64,000 nucleotides of DNA, from the NCBI GenBank assembly GCA_009360345.1, contig SPDP01000002.1:372001-436000 (forward strand), read 5' to 3'. How positions within the stretch are numbered: the stretch's first letter is position 1; every line of letters begins with the position of its first letter. The notes under the pieces were generated by a model. The model worked only from the letters and a program-made list of their open reading frames with translations, made no database searches and had not been told where the DNA came from. Positions 16,568-25,896 of the stretch are shown piece by piece. Made by a program: the position numbers and the translations under genes. The stretch is from Alcaligenaceae bacterium SAGV5 (lineage in GTDB: Bacteria; Pseudomonadota; Gammaproteobacteria; Burkholderiales; Burkholderiaceae_B).

Positions 16568-17428
16568 ATGAAACTTCTACGCCACGGCCCCAAGGGCCAC
16601 GAAAAACCCGGCCTCGTGGACGAGCACGGCACGCTTCGCGATCTGTCCGGGCACCTGGACGACATTACCGCCGCCACCCTGTCCCCCGCGCAACTGGACC
16701 GCCTGCGCGCGCTGGATACCGGGCGCCTGCCCATCGTCCCGGCCGGAACACGGCTGGGCGCGCCTTGCAGCGGCACGGGGAAATTCATCTGCGTCGGGCT
16801 GAACTACAGCGACCACGCGGCCGAATCCAACCAACCCGTTCCAGAAGAACCGGTGCTGTTCGCCAAGTGGAACAGCTGCATCCAGGGTCCCGACGACCCC
16901 ATCGTCATGCCGCGCGACTCCACCAAGACCGACTGGGAAATCGAGCTGGGCATCGTCATCGGCACGCGTGCCCGCTACGTCGACCCCGCGGACGCCCGGC
17001 GGCACATCGCCGGCTTCTGCGTCATCAACGACGTGTCGGAACGCGAATACCAGCTCGAACGCTGCGGCCAATGGGATAAGGGCAAGGGCTGCGACACCTT
17101 CGGCCCGATCGGTCCCTGGCTGGTCACGGCCGACGAAATACCGGACCCGCAGGACCTGCGCCTGTGGCTAGACGTGAACGGCAAGCGCCGCCAGGACGGC
17201 AGCACGCGCAACATGGTCTTCGGCGTGGATTTCCTGGTCAGCTACATCAGCCGCTTCACCACGCTCGAACCGGGCGACCTGATCGCGACGGGCACGCCGC
17301 CCGGCGTCGGGCTGGGCCAGAAGCCGCCGGTCTACCTCAAGGCGGGCGACGTCATCACGCTCGGGATCCCCGGCCTGGGCGAACAGCGCCAGGTCGTCCA
17401 CGCCTGGGATCCAGCACTGCTGGATTGA
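16568..17428 (+). CDS. Fumarylacetoacetate hydrolase (FAH) family protein
   Basis: 286 residues, two-part FAH fold: an N-terminal domain with RHGPKGHEKPGLVDEHG and a catalytic C-terminal domain with FICVGLNYSDHAAE, the metal-binding acids in DWEIELGIVIG, DVSEREYQLE, KGCDTFGPIGPWL and the hallmark LIATGTPPGVG. Typical of the 2-hydroxyhepta-diene-dioate isomerase / ureidoglycolate lyase / diketo-acid hydrolase subgroup. In this operon it would split a C-C bond in the product of the TauD-like step; inferred. Convergent with pgi, 9 bp between stops. Confidence 0.85.
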   Translation: MKLLRHGPKGHEKPGLVDEHGTLRDLSGHLDDITAATLSPAQLDRLRALDTGRLPIVPAGTRLGAPCSGTGKFICVGLNYSDHAAESNQPVPEEPVLFAKWNSCIQGPDDPIVMPRDSTKTDWEIELGIVIGTRARYVDPADARRHIAGFCVINDVSEREYQLERCGQWDKGKGCDTFGPIGPWLVTADEIPDPQDLRLWLDVNGKRRQDGSTRNMVFGVDFLVSYISRFTTLEPGDLIATGTPPGVGLGQKPPVYLKAGDVITLGIPGLGEQRQVVHAWDPALLD

Positions 17429-17437
17429 GCGGCCAGC

Positions 17438-19036
17438 CTACATCCCGCCATTGCTCCACTGCGCCACCCAGTACGCAGTGGACGCATCGTGACCGCCGGC
17501 CGATGCCAGCCCCGCCAGCTCTTGCGCGATCCCCGTGGCCAGGACCTTGCCGTATTCGACGCCCCACTGGTCGTAGGGATTGATGCCCCACACCAGGCCC
17601 TGCACGAACACCTTGTGCTCGTACAGCGCCAGCAGTGCGCCCAACGCATGCGCGCTCAGGCGCGGCAGCACGATCAGCGTGGACGGCCGGCCGCCGGGAT
17701 GCATTTTGTGGCGCGCCAGCCAGGATACTCGCGCCGGATCGCTTTCCTTGGGCGCCAGTTCCGCCTCCAGCACGGACACCGGCTTGCCACGCAGCAGCGC
17801 CTCGCGCTGGGCCAGGCAATTGGCCACCAGCAGCCGGTGATGCTCCGGATAAGGGTGGTCCGCCTCGCGGCAAATAATGAAATCCACCGGGGCGCCCTCC
17901 GGCCCCTGGTGCAGCCACTGGAAAAAGGTGTGCTGGCCATCGGTGCCGGGCATGCCCCAGACCACGGGCCCGGTCGACGTCGTGACCGGCCGCCCCTGGA
18001 GGTCGACCGACTTGCCCAGCGACTCCATCTCCAACTGCTGCAGATAGGGCACGAGATGGACCAGCCGCGCATCGTAGGGGGCGATATTCAGCGAGGGATA
18101 ACCGAACACATTGCGGTTGGCCAGCCCCGCCAGCGCCAGTTGCACCGGCGCATTGGCCGCCGGCGGCGCCGTCGAGAAATGCCCGTCCATCGCGGCCGCG
18201 CCCTGCAGCAGCCCGTCCAGCGCCTCGGCGCCCAGCGCCAGCGCAATGGGCAGCCCGATGGCCGACCAGACCGAATAGCGGCCTCCGGCCCAGTCCCAGA
18301 AGGTAAAGATGCGCTCGGGCGCCACGCCCAGGCCCCGGGCCGCCTCGGGGTTGGCCGTCACGGCAACCACCTGCGCCCACGGATCGGCGACGCCGGCCTC
18401 GAGCAGCCAGCGTAGCGCGCAGTCGGCGTTATGCAGCGTCTCGGTCGTACTGAACGACTTGGACGACACCACCACCAGCGTGCGCAGCGGGTCGAGGCCG
18501 ACCAGCCCCGCCTCGATGGCATGCCCGTCGATATTGGAAACGAAGCGCATCTGCCGGCGGGTTCCCGCATAGCCCAGCGCAGCCACCACCAGCTTGGGTC
18601 CCCAATCGCTGCCCCCGATGCCGATGTGCACCACACTGTCATAGCGCCCCTCCGCATCCACATGGCGCACGAAGGCGCGCACGCGATCCCGCTCGGCCAG
18701 CACCCGGCCCGCCACTCGCCCGGGCGGCTCTTCCGCGCGCAGCGCGGTGTGCCACGCGGCGCGGTTTTCCGTGCAATTGGCAATGCCGCCTTCCAGCAGG
18801 CGGGCCCGCGCGGCCTCGAAATCACGCGCGGCCAGCAGCAACGCCCCCGCGGCCGACAATTCGTCGGACTGCGCCTGTGTACTCAGGTCCACCGACAAGC
18901 CCGCCGCCTCGATCATCCGCAGCGTCCCCGCTCGGCGGTCCGCCCGACGGGCAGCCTCGACGAAGGCACGCCACTCGGCCGTCTCGGCCAACGGTGCGGT
19001 GAACGGCGCCAGATGGGCGGGAGCCCCTTCCTGCAT
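17438..19036 (-). CDS. pgi: Glucose-6-phosphate isomerase
   Basis: 532 residues, interconverting glucose 6-phosphate and fructose 6-phosphate in the cytosol. Motifs: VVHIGIGGSDWGPKLV, SSKSFSTTETL (phosphate loop), PGTDGQHTF, HHRLLVANCLAQ and the C-terminal signature GLVWGINPYDQWGVEYGK. GGAGGGGAG precedes the ATG at 19036. It lies 12 bp downstream of the phosphomannomutase gene in one operon, feeding hexose phosphates toward the polysaccharide genes next door. Confidence 0.96.
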   Translation of the reverse strand: MQEGAPAHLAPFTAPLAETAEWRAFVEAARRADRRAGTLRMIEAAGLSVDLSTQAQSDELSAAGALLLAARDFEAARARLLEGGIANCTENRAAWHTALRAEEPPGRVAGRVLAERDRVRAFVRHVDAEGRYDSVVHIGIGGSDWGPKLVVAALGYAGTRRQMRFVSNIDGHAIEAGLVGLDPLRTLVVVSSKSFSTTETLHNADCALRWLLEAGVADPWAQVVAVTANPEAARGLGVAPERIFTFWDWAGGRYSVWSAIGLPIALALGAEALDGLLQGAAAMDGHFSTAPPAANAPVQLALAGLANRNVFGYPSLNIAPYDARLVHLVPYLQQLEMESLGKSVDLQGRPVTTSTGPVVWGMPGTDGQHTFFQWLHQGPEGAPVDFIICREADHPYPEHHRLLVANCLAQREALLRGKPVSVLEAELAPKESDPARVSWLARHKMHPGGRPSTLIVLPRLSAHALGALLALYEHKVFVQGLVWGINPYDQWGVEYGKVLATGIAQELAGLASAGGHDASTAYWVAQWSNGGM

Positions 19037-19048
19037 GGTCTCCCCTCC

Positions 19049-20455
19049 TCAGAACGGCAGCTTGGCGTCGGGTGCGACGCGCAGCAGCTGCGTGCGGAAA
19101 TCCTGCTGGATGCGCGCCAGCGCGGCGTCATCATCCGCCTCGAAACGCAGCACCACCACCGGTGTCGTGTTCGAGGCGCGGGCCAGCCCGAAGCCGTCCG
19201 CGTATTCCACCCGCACGCCATCGATCGTGATCACCTCGCGCGCACCGGTGAACTGCCCCTGCTCCTGCAGGCGCTTGACCACCTCGAACTGCTCACCCTC
19301 GGCGGTCTCCATCTTCAGCTCGGGCGTGGACTTGGCCTGCGGCAAGGCTTCCAGCACCGCCGAAGGATCGTCCGAGCGGGATACGATCTCCAGCAACCGC
19401 GCGCCGGTATACAGGCCATCGTCGAAACCGTACCAACGCTCCTTGAAGAAAATATGCCCGCTCATCTCGCCGGCCAGCGGGGCACCGGTTTCCTTCAGCT
19501 TCGCCTTGACCAGCGAATGCCCGGTCTTCCACATCAGCGGCTTGCCGCCCGCGGCCGTCACTTCCTGCGCCACATAGCGGCTGCACTTCACGTCATAGAT
19601 GATCTCGGCACCCGGATTGCGCGACAACACGTCACGCGCGAACAGGATCAACTGCCGATCGGGCCAGATGATCTGCCCCGACTTCGTCACCACGCCCAGG
19701 CGATCGCCGTCGCCATCGAAGGCCAGGCCGATCTCGCAATCGGTCTCGGCCAGGCAGCGGATCAGATCTTCCAGGTTGTGGGGATCGGCGGGATCCGGAT
19801 GATGGTTGGGGAAGGTCCCGTCCACGTCACAGAACAGCTCCACCACTTCACAGCCCAGCGCCTTGAACAGCTGCACCGCCACCGGCCCGGCCACGCCGTT
19901 GCCGGCATCCACCGCGATCTTCATCTTGCGAGCCAGCTTCACGTCGCCCACGATGCGCTGCAGGTACTCCGGCACGGCGTCCCACTCCTTGCGGGAACCC
20001 GGAGTGGCCGCGTCCCCGCCGGCATTTTTCACCATGGGCTCGCGCAGCGCGGTAATGGCATCGCCGTACAGCGTCGTACCGCCCAGCATCATCTTGAAGC
20101 CGTTGTACTGCGGCGGATTGTGGCTGCCGGTGATCGCCACGCCCGACCCCGTGCCGCTGACATTGGCCGCGTAATAGACCAGCGGCGTCGGCACCATGCC
20201 CACGTCCAGCACGTCGATGCCGCCGGCCATCAGGCCGGCTTGCAGCGCCTGCGACAAATCCGGTCCGCTCAGCCGCCCGTCGCGGCCGACCGCCACCTGC
20301 CGCACGCCGGCCCGGCGCGCTTCGAGCGCCAGCGCCGCGCCCAGGCGGCGGGCGAACTCCGGGCTGAGAGGCGACGGGACCACACCGCGAATGTCATAGG
20401 CCTTGAAGGCGGAAGCGGCGATGTCGACGGGTGAAGATGAGACGTTGGTCCCCAC
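19049..20455 (-). CDS. Phosphomannomutase/phosphoglucomutase (AlgC/ManB type)
   Basis: 468 residues of the alpha-D-phosphohexomutase superfamily. The catalytic phosphoserine loop is TGSHNP, the Mg loop is DGDGDRLGVV, the sugar-specificity loop is GEMSGHIFF, and the N-terminus FKAYDIRGVVP is that of bifunctional PMM/PGM. The start is GTG 20455 with AGGAG six bases before it; an ATG at 20506 lacks a ribosome site. Provides glucose 1-phosphate and mannose 1-phosphate for nucleotide sugars and LPS core. Co-directional with pgi. Confidence 0.92.
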   Translation of the reverse strand: MGTNVSSSPVDIAASAFKAYDIRGVVPSPLSPEFARRLGAALALEARRAGVRQVAVGRDGRLSGPDLSQALQAGLMAGGIDVLDVGMVPTPLVYYAANVSGTGSGVAITGSHNPPQYNGFKMMLGGTTLYGDAITALREPMVKNAGGDAATPGSRKEWDAVPEYLQRIVGDVKLARKMKIAVDAGNGVAGPVAVQLFKALGCEVVELFCDVDGTFPNHHPDPADPHNLEDLIRCLAETDCEIGLAFDGDGDRLGVVTKSGQIIWPDRQLILFARDVLSRNPGAEIIYDVKCSRYVAQEVTAAGGKPLMWKTGHSLVKAKLKETGAPLAGEMSGHIFFKERWYGFDDGLYTGARLLEIVSRSDDPSAVLEALPQAKSTPELKMETAEGEQFEVVKRLQEQGQFTGAREVITIDGVRVEYADGFGLARASNTTPVVVLRFEADDDAALARIQQDFRTQLLRVAPDAKLPF

Positions 20456-20831
20456 GGGGTACTCCTGATTCAGATTTGATGATGGGCCGAGCCAGTACGA
20501 TGCCACGGCCGGTTGCGGGCAAGTGAAGATAAGCGCTCACTAACATTCTTCGGTACCCACGAGCCGTCCTGGCGGCTGCGCCCGGCCCGGCCTTCCCGGC
20601 GATATAGTCCGGTGCAACCCCCGGAAAGTTCACTGGGACTATAGATGAAGTTGCCATGCGACAGCCCTGTTTTCTTGCACGACGTAACGCAGCGTAACGG
20701 CACGATAATTATGCGATACCACGCGAAACCTGGAATCGCGTGACACGCCATCGGTTGTCGGATATACCCATAGCAAGCTAAACAATTCTTTCCGCCGGCA
20801 GCGGACTGGCCCTCACCTGCGACGAGCGTGC
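20456..20831. other. Gene-free divergent promoter region
   Basis: 376 bp between the minus-strand phosphomannomutase and the plus-strand WecA-like gene. It is AT-richer than its flanks and must hold both divergent promoters, but I could not assign -35/-10 pairs with confidence. No ORF, RNA or dyad stands out. Confidence 0.5.
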
Positions 20832-21929
20832 ATGCTCAATCTGACGATCAGTTTCATAGTTTCCCTTCTCGTGACCATGCTCATCGTGCGCGTCGCCAAT
20901 CGCGACGGCGCCACGGCGGACCATGATCTGGACGGTATCCAGAAATTCCACGTCCGGCCGGTACCGCGGATAGGCGGCCTGAGCATCGTCGCGGGCTGTA
21001 CCGTGGCGGTCGCCGCCCTGACTTCGCGCGATCTCCCCCTGGCCATCGATCTCGGCCTGCTGCTGCTGTGCTCGGCCGTGGTATTCGGCATCGGGCTGGC
21101 GGAAGACCTCACCAAGCGCATCAGGCCCCTGGTGCGGCTGCTTTGCGCGTTTGCCGGCGCCGTCCTGGCCGCCCTGCTCCTTCAGGCCACCGTCACGCGC
21201 GTCGACATTCCCCTGATCGATGCCTGGCTGGCCATCCCGCTCGTGGGCGGCCTGGCCGCGGTCGTTTGCGTGGGCGCGATGGTCAATGCGGTCAACATCA
21301 TCGACGGCTTCAACGGCCTGGCCGCCGCCGCGGCGCTGGCCATGTTCGCCTCGCTGGGCTACGTCGCCTTCAAGGTCAGCGACCCCCTCATCCTGGGCGG
21401 TTCGCTCCTCATGATCGGCGCCATCCTCGGATTCCTGGTCTGGAACTACCCGTACGGCCTGATCTTCCTGGGCGATGGCGGCGCCTATTTCCTGGGCTTC
21501 ATGCTGGCCGAGCTGGGCATCCTGCTGGTGGTCCGCAACCCGGTGGTCTCGGCCTGGTATCCCGCCCTGCTGTTCATTTATCCCATCTTTGAAACGCTTT
21601 TCTCCATATATCGAAAGAAATATCTCCGCGGCATGTCTCCCAGCATGCCGGACGGCGTGCATCTGCACATGCTGATCTATAAACGGGTGATACGGTGGGC
21701 CATCGGCACCCGCAACGCGCGGCTGCTGACCCAGCGCAATGCGGTCACGTCCCCCTACCTGTGGGCGCTCAGCCTCGTCGCCATCGTGCCGGCCACGGTA
21801 TTCTGGGATCGGGGGGTAGTACTAATGCTATTCCTCGCGACCTTCATCGCTGTCTATACTTGGCTGTATACAGCCATCGTGCGCTTCCGTACCCCCCGGT
21901 GGCTGGTGCTGCACCGGGCAAAAGAATAA
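20832..21929 (+). CDS. WecA/MraY-family undecaprenyl-phosphate sugar-1-phosphate transferase
   Basis: 365 residues with about ten membrane helices. Cytosolic-loop signatures are present: DLDGIQKFHVRPVPRIGG near the N-terminus, the NIIDGFNGLA aspartates (about 156-165), FLGDGGAYFLGF (about 215-226) and the HLHMLIYKR basic loop, which is the HIHH-like sugar loop. It would transfer a sugar phosphate to the lipid carrier and start repeat-unit assembly. The C-terminus ends in a polybasic tail. It stands alone, 368 bp before glmM, and is one of two such transferases in the locus. Confidence 0.85.
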   Translation: MLNLTISFIVSLLVTMLIVRVANRDGATADHDLDGIQKFHVRPVPRIGGLSIVAGCTVAVAALTSRDLPLAIDLGLLLLCSAVVFGIGLAEDLTKRIRPLVRLLCAFAGAVLAALLLQATVTRVDIPLIDAWLAIPLVGGLAAVVCVGAMVNAVNIIDGFNGLAAAAALAMFASLGYVAFKVSDPLILGGSLLMIGAILGFLVWNYPYGLIFLGDGGAYFLGFMLAELGILLVVRNPVVSAWYPALLFIYPIFETLFSIYRKKYLRGMSPSMPDGVHLHMLIYKRVIRWAIGTRNARLLTQRNAVTSPYLWALSLVAIVPATVFWDRGVVLMLFLATFIAVYTWLYTAIVRFRTPRWLVLHRAKE

Positions 21930-22297
21930 GCCTGCCGTCGGGACGACTATCCCAGATGGGCAAAGGCCGCAAATCTCCGAACATTAGTTAAACAGCGTAA
22001 CAATTTGTAAGCGCTGTCACCCCGAGCGGCCCCGCGTGCGGCCACCCGGGCATTACCCCATTCTAGCGACCATCCTCCGTATTTTGTTACATAGCGGAAG
22101 CGGAGTGTCATACTTCCCCGCCTATGCTGTCGTCCGTGTAGCTTGCGCTGGCTAAACGGCAGATTTCAATAAAAGCCGTAGTGGGGAATCATGGTGGCCT
22201 GTCAATACCGGAACTCCCGACCAAGGAGCGCCAGGCGTCGCTTTCCCCTGCAGACAAGCAAAGAAGCATGAAGCAATAAGAAAGCACGGAAGAAATC
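21930..22297. other. Gene-free region between the WecA-like gene and glmM
   Basis: 368 bp. An imperfect GC-rich hairpin (GGCCCCGC-GT-GCGGCC, about 22029-22044, with CCCG/CGGG outside it) may end the upstream transcript, without a T-run. A 26-codon reading frame at 22191-22271 has no family resemblance. The remainder is probably the glmM promoter and leader. Confidence 0.4.
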
Positions 22298-23641
22298 ATG
22301 GCTGCAACACAAACTAAATATTTCGGCACCGACGGCATCCGGGGCAAAGTGGGCGGAGCGGTCATCAATGCCGCCTTCGCCCTGCGCCTGGGCCATGCCG
22401 CGGGCCTGGTACTCCTGGCCCAGGCACCGCGCGGGCACCGCCCGTCCGTCCTGATCGGGAAGGACACCCGCATTTCCGGCTACATGCTCGAGTCCTCGCT
22501 GGAAGCCGGCCTCTCCGCCGCCGGCGTGGACGTCGTCCTGGCCGGCCCCATCCCCACCCCGGCCGTCGCCTACCTGACCCGGGCCCTGCGCCTGTCCGCC
22601 GGCATCGTCATCAGCGCCTCGCACAACCCCTTCGACGACAACGGCATCAAGTTCTTCTCCGCCCAGGGCAGCAAATTCCCCGACCAGACCGAACAAGCCA
22701 TCGAAGCCGCCCTGGACCAACCCATGGGTTGCGCCCCCTCCGAAGGACTGGGCCGCGTGAAACGCCTGGATGACGCCGCCGGCCGCTACATCGAATTCTG
22801 CAAAGCCAGCTTCCCGTCCGACATGGACCTGAACGGGCTCCGGATCGTGGTCGACGCCGCCCACGGCGCCGCGTACCACATCGCCCCCAACGTCTTCCGG
22901 GAACTCGGCGCCACGGTCATTCCCGTCGGCTGCGAACCCAACGGCTTCAACATCAACGAAAAGGTGGGTGCCACCCACCCCGAAACCCTGGCGGAAAAGG
23001 TCAGGGAACATCGCGCCGACCTGGGTGTGGCCCTGGACGGCGACGCCGACCGGCTACAGATGGTGGATGCGAGCGGCCGCATGTACAACGGCGACGAACT
23101 GCTCTACGTGATCGTGCGCGACCGCATGACGCAAGGCCCGGTGGCCGGCGTGGCCGGCACCGTCATGACCAACTACGCCTTCGAGCGCCGCATGGCCGAC
23201 CTGGGCGTTCCTTTCGTCCGCACCCCGGTCGGCGACAAAAACGTCATGCAGGCCCTGCAGGACAAAGGCTGGCTGTTCGGCGGCGAAAGCTCGGGCCATA
23301 TCCTGTGCCTGGACCGCCACTCCACCGGCGACGGCGTCCTCGCCGCGCTCCAGGTCATCGCCGCCATACGCCGCAGCGGCAAGGGCCTGCCGGCCCTGAC
23401 CTCCGAACTGCGGCTGCTGCCGCAAAAACTGGTGAACGTGAAGCTGCAACCTGACCTGGAGTGGGAGTCCCATCCTGGCCTCGCCGCCGCTTACCGGGAG
23501 GTGTCGGCCACGCTGCAAGGCCGCGGCCGTGTCTTGATCCGGCCGTCGGGTACCGAGCCGAAACTGCGATTGATGGTGGAGGCGGACGAAGAAATGCTGG
23601 CGGTTCGGTGCGTGGACAGACTGGCGACGAGCTTGAACTGA
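22298..23641 (+). CDS. glmM: Phosphoglucosamine mutase
   Basis: 447 residues, converting glucosamine 6-phosphate to glucosamine 1-phosphate for UDP-GlcNAc. Signatures: [13 protein letters not shown] at the N-terminus, the active-site serine loop [12 protein letters not shown], the Mg loop [19 protein letters not shown] and the phosphate-binding [13 protein letters not shown] weak GGAAG lies ahead of the ATG. In most beta-proteobacteria glmM follows ftsH-folP; those genes are not here, so this may be a second, polysaccharide-dedicated copy. It directly precedes the AT-richer part of the locus that consumes UDP-GlcNAc. Confidence 0.93.
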   Translation: MAATQTKYFGTDGIRGKVGGAVINAAFALRLGHAAGLVLLAQAPRGHRPSVLIGKDTRISGYMLESSLEAGLSAAGVDVVLAGPIPTPAVAYLTRALRLSAGIVISASHNPFDDNGIKFFSAQGSKFPDQTEQAIEAALDQPMGCAPSEGLGRVKRLDDAAGRYIEFCKASFPSDMDLNGLRIVVDAAHGAAYHIAPNVFRELGATVIPVGCEPNGFNINEKVGATHPETLAEKVREHRADLGVALDGDADRLQMVDASGRMYNGDELLYVIVRDRMTQGPVAGVAGTVMTNYAFERRMADLGVPFVRTPVGDKNVMQALQDKGWLFGGESSGHILCLDRHSTGDGVLAALQVIAAIRRSGKGLPALTSELRLLPQKLVNVKLQPDLEWESHPGLAAAYREVSATLQGRGRVLIRPSGTEPKLRLMVEADEEMLAVRCVDRLATSLN

Positions 23642-23797
23642 TCCCGGATCTACGCTTTCTATTTGAGGCTCCTCGGCGATTCCCGCTGAACCGGACAACG
23701 ATGCTCACCCCGCCGACCCACCAGGGAAATTTCCATGGCCAACCACTGCGGAAACGAAAGACCGACCTTGCCGACTCCTTGATCGCTTTCTTCCGTA

Positions 23798-23815
23798 ATT
23801 CACAATCTTGTGAAT
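23798..23815. promoter_or_regulatory. Palindrome ATTCACAA-TC-TTGTGAAT
   Basis: Perfect 8-bp arms with a 2-bp centre, in an AT-rich stretch about 600 bp before the first gene of the polysaccharide operon. A dimeric regulator binding site is the likely use; which regulator is unknown. Confidence 0.4.
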
Positions 23816-23940
23816 AACTGATTTTGCATGTACAAACCGACGCAATCTTTGTCAGGGCTTTCCTGATATAGGAACATCACGACATGCTAACCTTAAAGGT
23901 CGCCTCGAATTCATTGAAAAAACGGCATTTCGGCTTTCCG

Positions 23941-23962
23941 CAATCCCCTCTATGGGGGATTG
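23941..23962. promoter_or_regulatory. 8-bp stem hairpin in the polysaccharide leader
   Basis: CAATCCCC pairs with GGGGATTG around a 6-nt loop. No T-run follows. It could be an attenuator or processing stem, or a protein site. Confidence 0.35.
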
Positions 23963-24016
23963 ATACGGCCCGCCATGCTGATCAGAATGCCGCCGTTGCG
24001 CTGCTGGATGCAACCT

Positions 24017-24042
24017 GCCTGGCCGCCTAGCGGCCGATAGGC
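24017..24042. promoter_or_regulatory. Extended GC-rich hairpin in the polysaccharide leader
   Basis: An inner 6-bp stem GGCCGC/GCGGCC with a 3-nt loop, extended by GCCT/AGGC across a 3-nt bulge. It is the strongest predicted RNA fold in the 770-bp leader. Confidence 0.35.
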
Positions 24043-24411
24043 AACGAGCCACGAGGGAAATTTGCGCCCGGGGGACTAGACTCGCGGACTTCGATTGAAC
24101 GGGGAACAAGCAATCATGCAGACGAACCTACATGCCCTTTTCTTTTCCTGGCCTCGACAACGAGAAATATCGGTCGGCGCCCGGAACAGCACCATTGAAG
24201 CTCCACCTTACCACCTACGATCCGACATGTCGCCCGCCGCGCAGCCACCTTTCGACTTTGCCTATCCAAGTGAGTACCTATCTCCGCTTCCCGCGCCAGC
24301 TCCTCGCCAATCCGTGACCAGGAACAAGATTTTTTTATAAACTCTTACCCCGGCGAGAACCCTGCATTTGGCGCAGGGAATCATACACTATCGCAACAAT
24401 CTCTATGACAA

Positions 24412-25554
24412 ATGATTGATTTTTCTATTTGGCAAAAAGGACTCGCAGCAGGCATTTTGACTACAGTGGCCATAGCCAGCCTAATTCCTGTAGCCAGAAA
24501 ATTTCAACTGCTTGATTTTCCTGCAGGCCGTAAAGACCACAGCCTTCCGACTCCCGTAGTCGGTGGATTGGCGATGATTATCGGCATTATTGGCTGCTAT
24601 CTTTTTTTTGGTCTACGCCCGGAAGCTCCTCTCTCTCAGTTCCTGGCTTTTGCCGTGGCCGGGGGGCTTCTGATCGTCGTAGGGCAGCTGGATGACAAAT
24701 TCGACCTGCCATGGTGGTTTCGCATCGTCGTCCAGATAATAGCGACGCTGATCACCTCGACCTGGGGCGGTGTAAGAGCCGAACACCTGGGGCCGCTTCT
24801 AGGCCTCAATGACGTCTCGTTAGGCATCTGGTCAATTCCGTTCACGGTCTTCGCCACGGTCGGACTCATCAATGCGCTGAACATGATCGATGGCGTGGAC
24901 GGCTTTGCCGGCTCTCTCTGCCTGGTCGCGCTAATCATGCTGGCTGCGGCTGCCAGCTATTCGGGCAACGCGGCGCTCACCTCCGACATCGCTCCGATCT
25001 GCGGAGCACTTTTCGCCTTTCTGATTTTCAATTTCCGCTTCCCATGGCGCAATCGCGCCAAGATATTCATGGGGAATGGCGGCAGCGCCTTTCTTGGCTT
25101 CACTGTTGCCTGGGTGTCATTCCGACTCACCCAGACCCCCGATCACCCTGTCACGCCAGCGCTCGCCTTGTGGCTCATTCCTGTTCCGCTGATTGATTGC
25201 CTGGTCCTGATGCTGCATCGAGTACGTCGCGGTTTTTCACCGTTCAAGGCCGACCACAACCATATACACCACCTCATGCGGGATGCCGGGGCCAGCCCGA
25301 TGCAAACCGTCGTGCTGCTTGCCTTGTTCAGCGTCTTCACGGGACTCATCGCGGCTCAGGCACTCAGGCACGACTTCAGCGCGGTCACCCTGCTGGCAAC
25401 ATTCGTCGTCTGCTGCGGCCTGTGGTGGTGGGTTACGGCCAAGCGGGAACGGGCGCTCCGATTGCTGCGCACGGTCTTGTCCCCGTTCCACAAGAGAATG
25501 CGGGAAAATAGCCCTGCGCAGGGAAAATCGCCGCCTGTCCGGCAACAACCCTAG
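24412..25554 (+). CDS. WecA/TagO-family undecaprenyl-phosphate HexNAc-1-phosphate transferase
   Basis: 380 residues, polytopic. Family motifs: HSLPTPVVGG, GQLDDKFDLP, the NMIDGVDGFAG aspartates, and the DHNHIHH loop that binds the nucleotide sugar. The usual MGD(A/G)GS motif reads MGNGGS: the conserved aspartate is an asparagine (codon AAT at about 25072). Otherwise intact, so probably active or with shifted specificity. It opens the AT-richer plus-strand operon and is the most likely initiator for this polymer, loading UDP-GlcNAc, GalNAc or a derivative onto undecaprenyl phosphate. A second family member lies at 20832. Confidence 0.87.
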   Translation: MIDFSIWQKGLAAGILTTVAIASLIPVARKFQLLDFPAGRKDHSLPTPVVGGLAMIIGIIGCYLFFGLRPEAPLSQFLAFAVAGGLLIVVGQLDDKFDLPWWFRIVVQIIATLITSTWGGVRAEHLGPLLGLNDVSLGIWSIPFTVFATVGLINALNMIDGVDGFAGSLCLVALIMLAAAASYSGNAALTSDIAPICGALFAFLIFNFRFPWRNRAKIFMGNGGSAFLGFTVAWVSFRLTQTPDHPVTPALALWLIPVPLIDCLVLMLHRVRRGFSPFKADHNHIHHLMRDAGASPMQTVVLLALFSVFTGLIAAQALRHDFSAVTLLATFVVCCGLWWWVTAKRERALRLLRTVLSPFHKRMRENSPAQGKSPPVRQQP

Positions 25555-25896
25555 CGTCCGGGCGTCTCATTCCCTACTGCCGCCTGGCCCCCAGGCAACT
25601 GGGAACACACTCCCGATTGACACGGACATCACCAATACTTGAGGCTGTTTTTTCGGTACATGGGCACGGCGGGCAGGTGCAGCGGAGATGGTTTCCGCTT
25701 GCGCAACCGGCCCCCGGCACCAGATCGAAGAACCTGGCCCGCAGCAGAATATTAATTTCGTTGAGAAGAAGCGTAGAGTAGCGTAACCACGAAAGTCAGA
25801 GTCAAACCTCAGTTCAAGAACAAGGCGCAAAACGCCGGCCTTTTCAACTACCCATACAGATATTCCTACTTCACGCTCATTGACAAAAAAGTCGCT
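25555..25896. other. Gene-free gap before the UDP-sugar dehydrogenase
   Basis: 342 bp holding a hairpin GCCTGG-CCC-CCAGGC at 25582-25596 and, about 50 bp on, a T6 run near 25646. The hairpin and run are too far apart for a standard terminator. A minus-strand frame across the gap (25567-25902) shows no recognisable domain. Likely a secondary promoter for the sugar-nucleotide genes. Confidence 0.4.

Larger units (their letters stand above)
23642..24411. other. Long leader region with three strong dyads, no gene
   Basis: 770 bp where base composition drops from the GC-rich flank to the AT-richer polysaccharide genes. Contains ATTCACAA-TC-TTGTGAAT at 23798-23815, CAATCCCC-TCTATG-GGGGATTG at 23941-23962, and GCCT-GGCCGC-CTA-GCGGCC-GAT-AGGC at 24017-24042. 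The 81- and 61-codon frames between 24095 and 24340 show no recognisable domain and no convincing start. I did not find an ops/JUMPstart element (GGCGGTAGCNT). Probably the promoter and a structured 5' leader of the locus. Confidence 0.45.

Noticed and set aside
22191..22271. 26-codon reading frame in the glmM leader with a GTGGGGA-like site, overlapping a second tiny ATGA-linked frame
   Set aside because: No family resemblance and no regulatory codon run; too short to support as a gene or leader peptide.
24095..24340. 81-codon plus-strand frame before the second WecA-like gene
   Set aside because: No recognisable domain, poor ribosome site, and it begins just after strong hairpins; treated as leader sequence.
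23642..25896. JUMPstart/ops element expected before an O-antigen operon
   Set aside because: I looked for GGCGGTAGCNT in both gaps and did not find it; GTAGCGT near 25785 lacks the rest of the motif.
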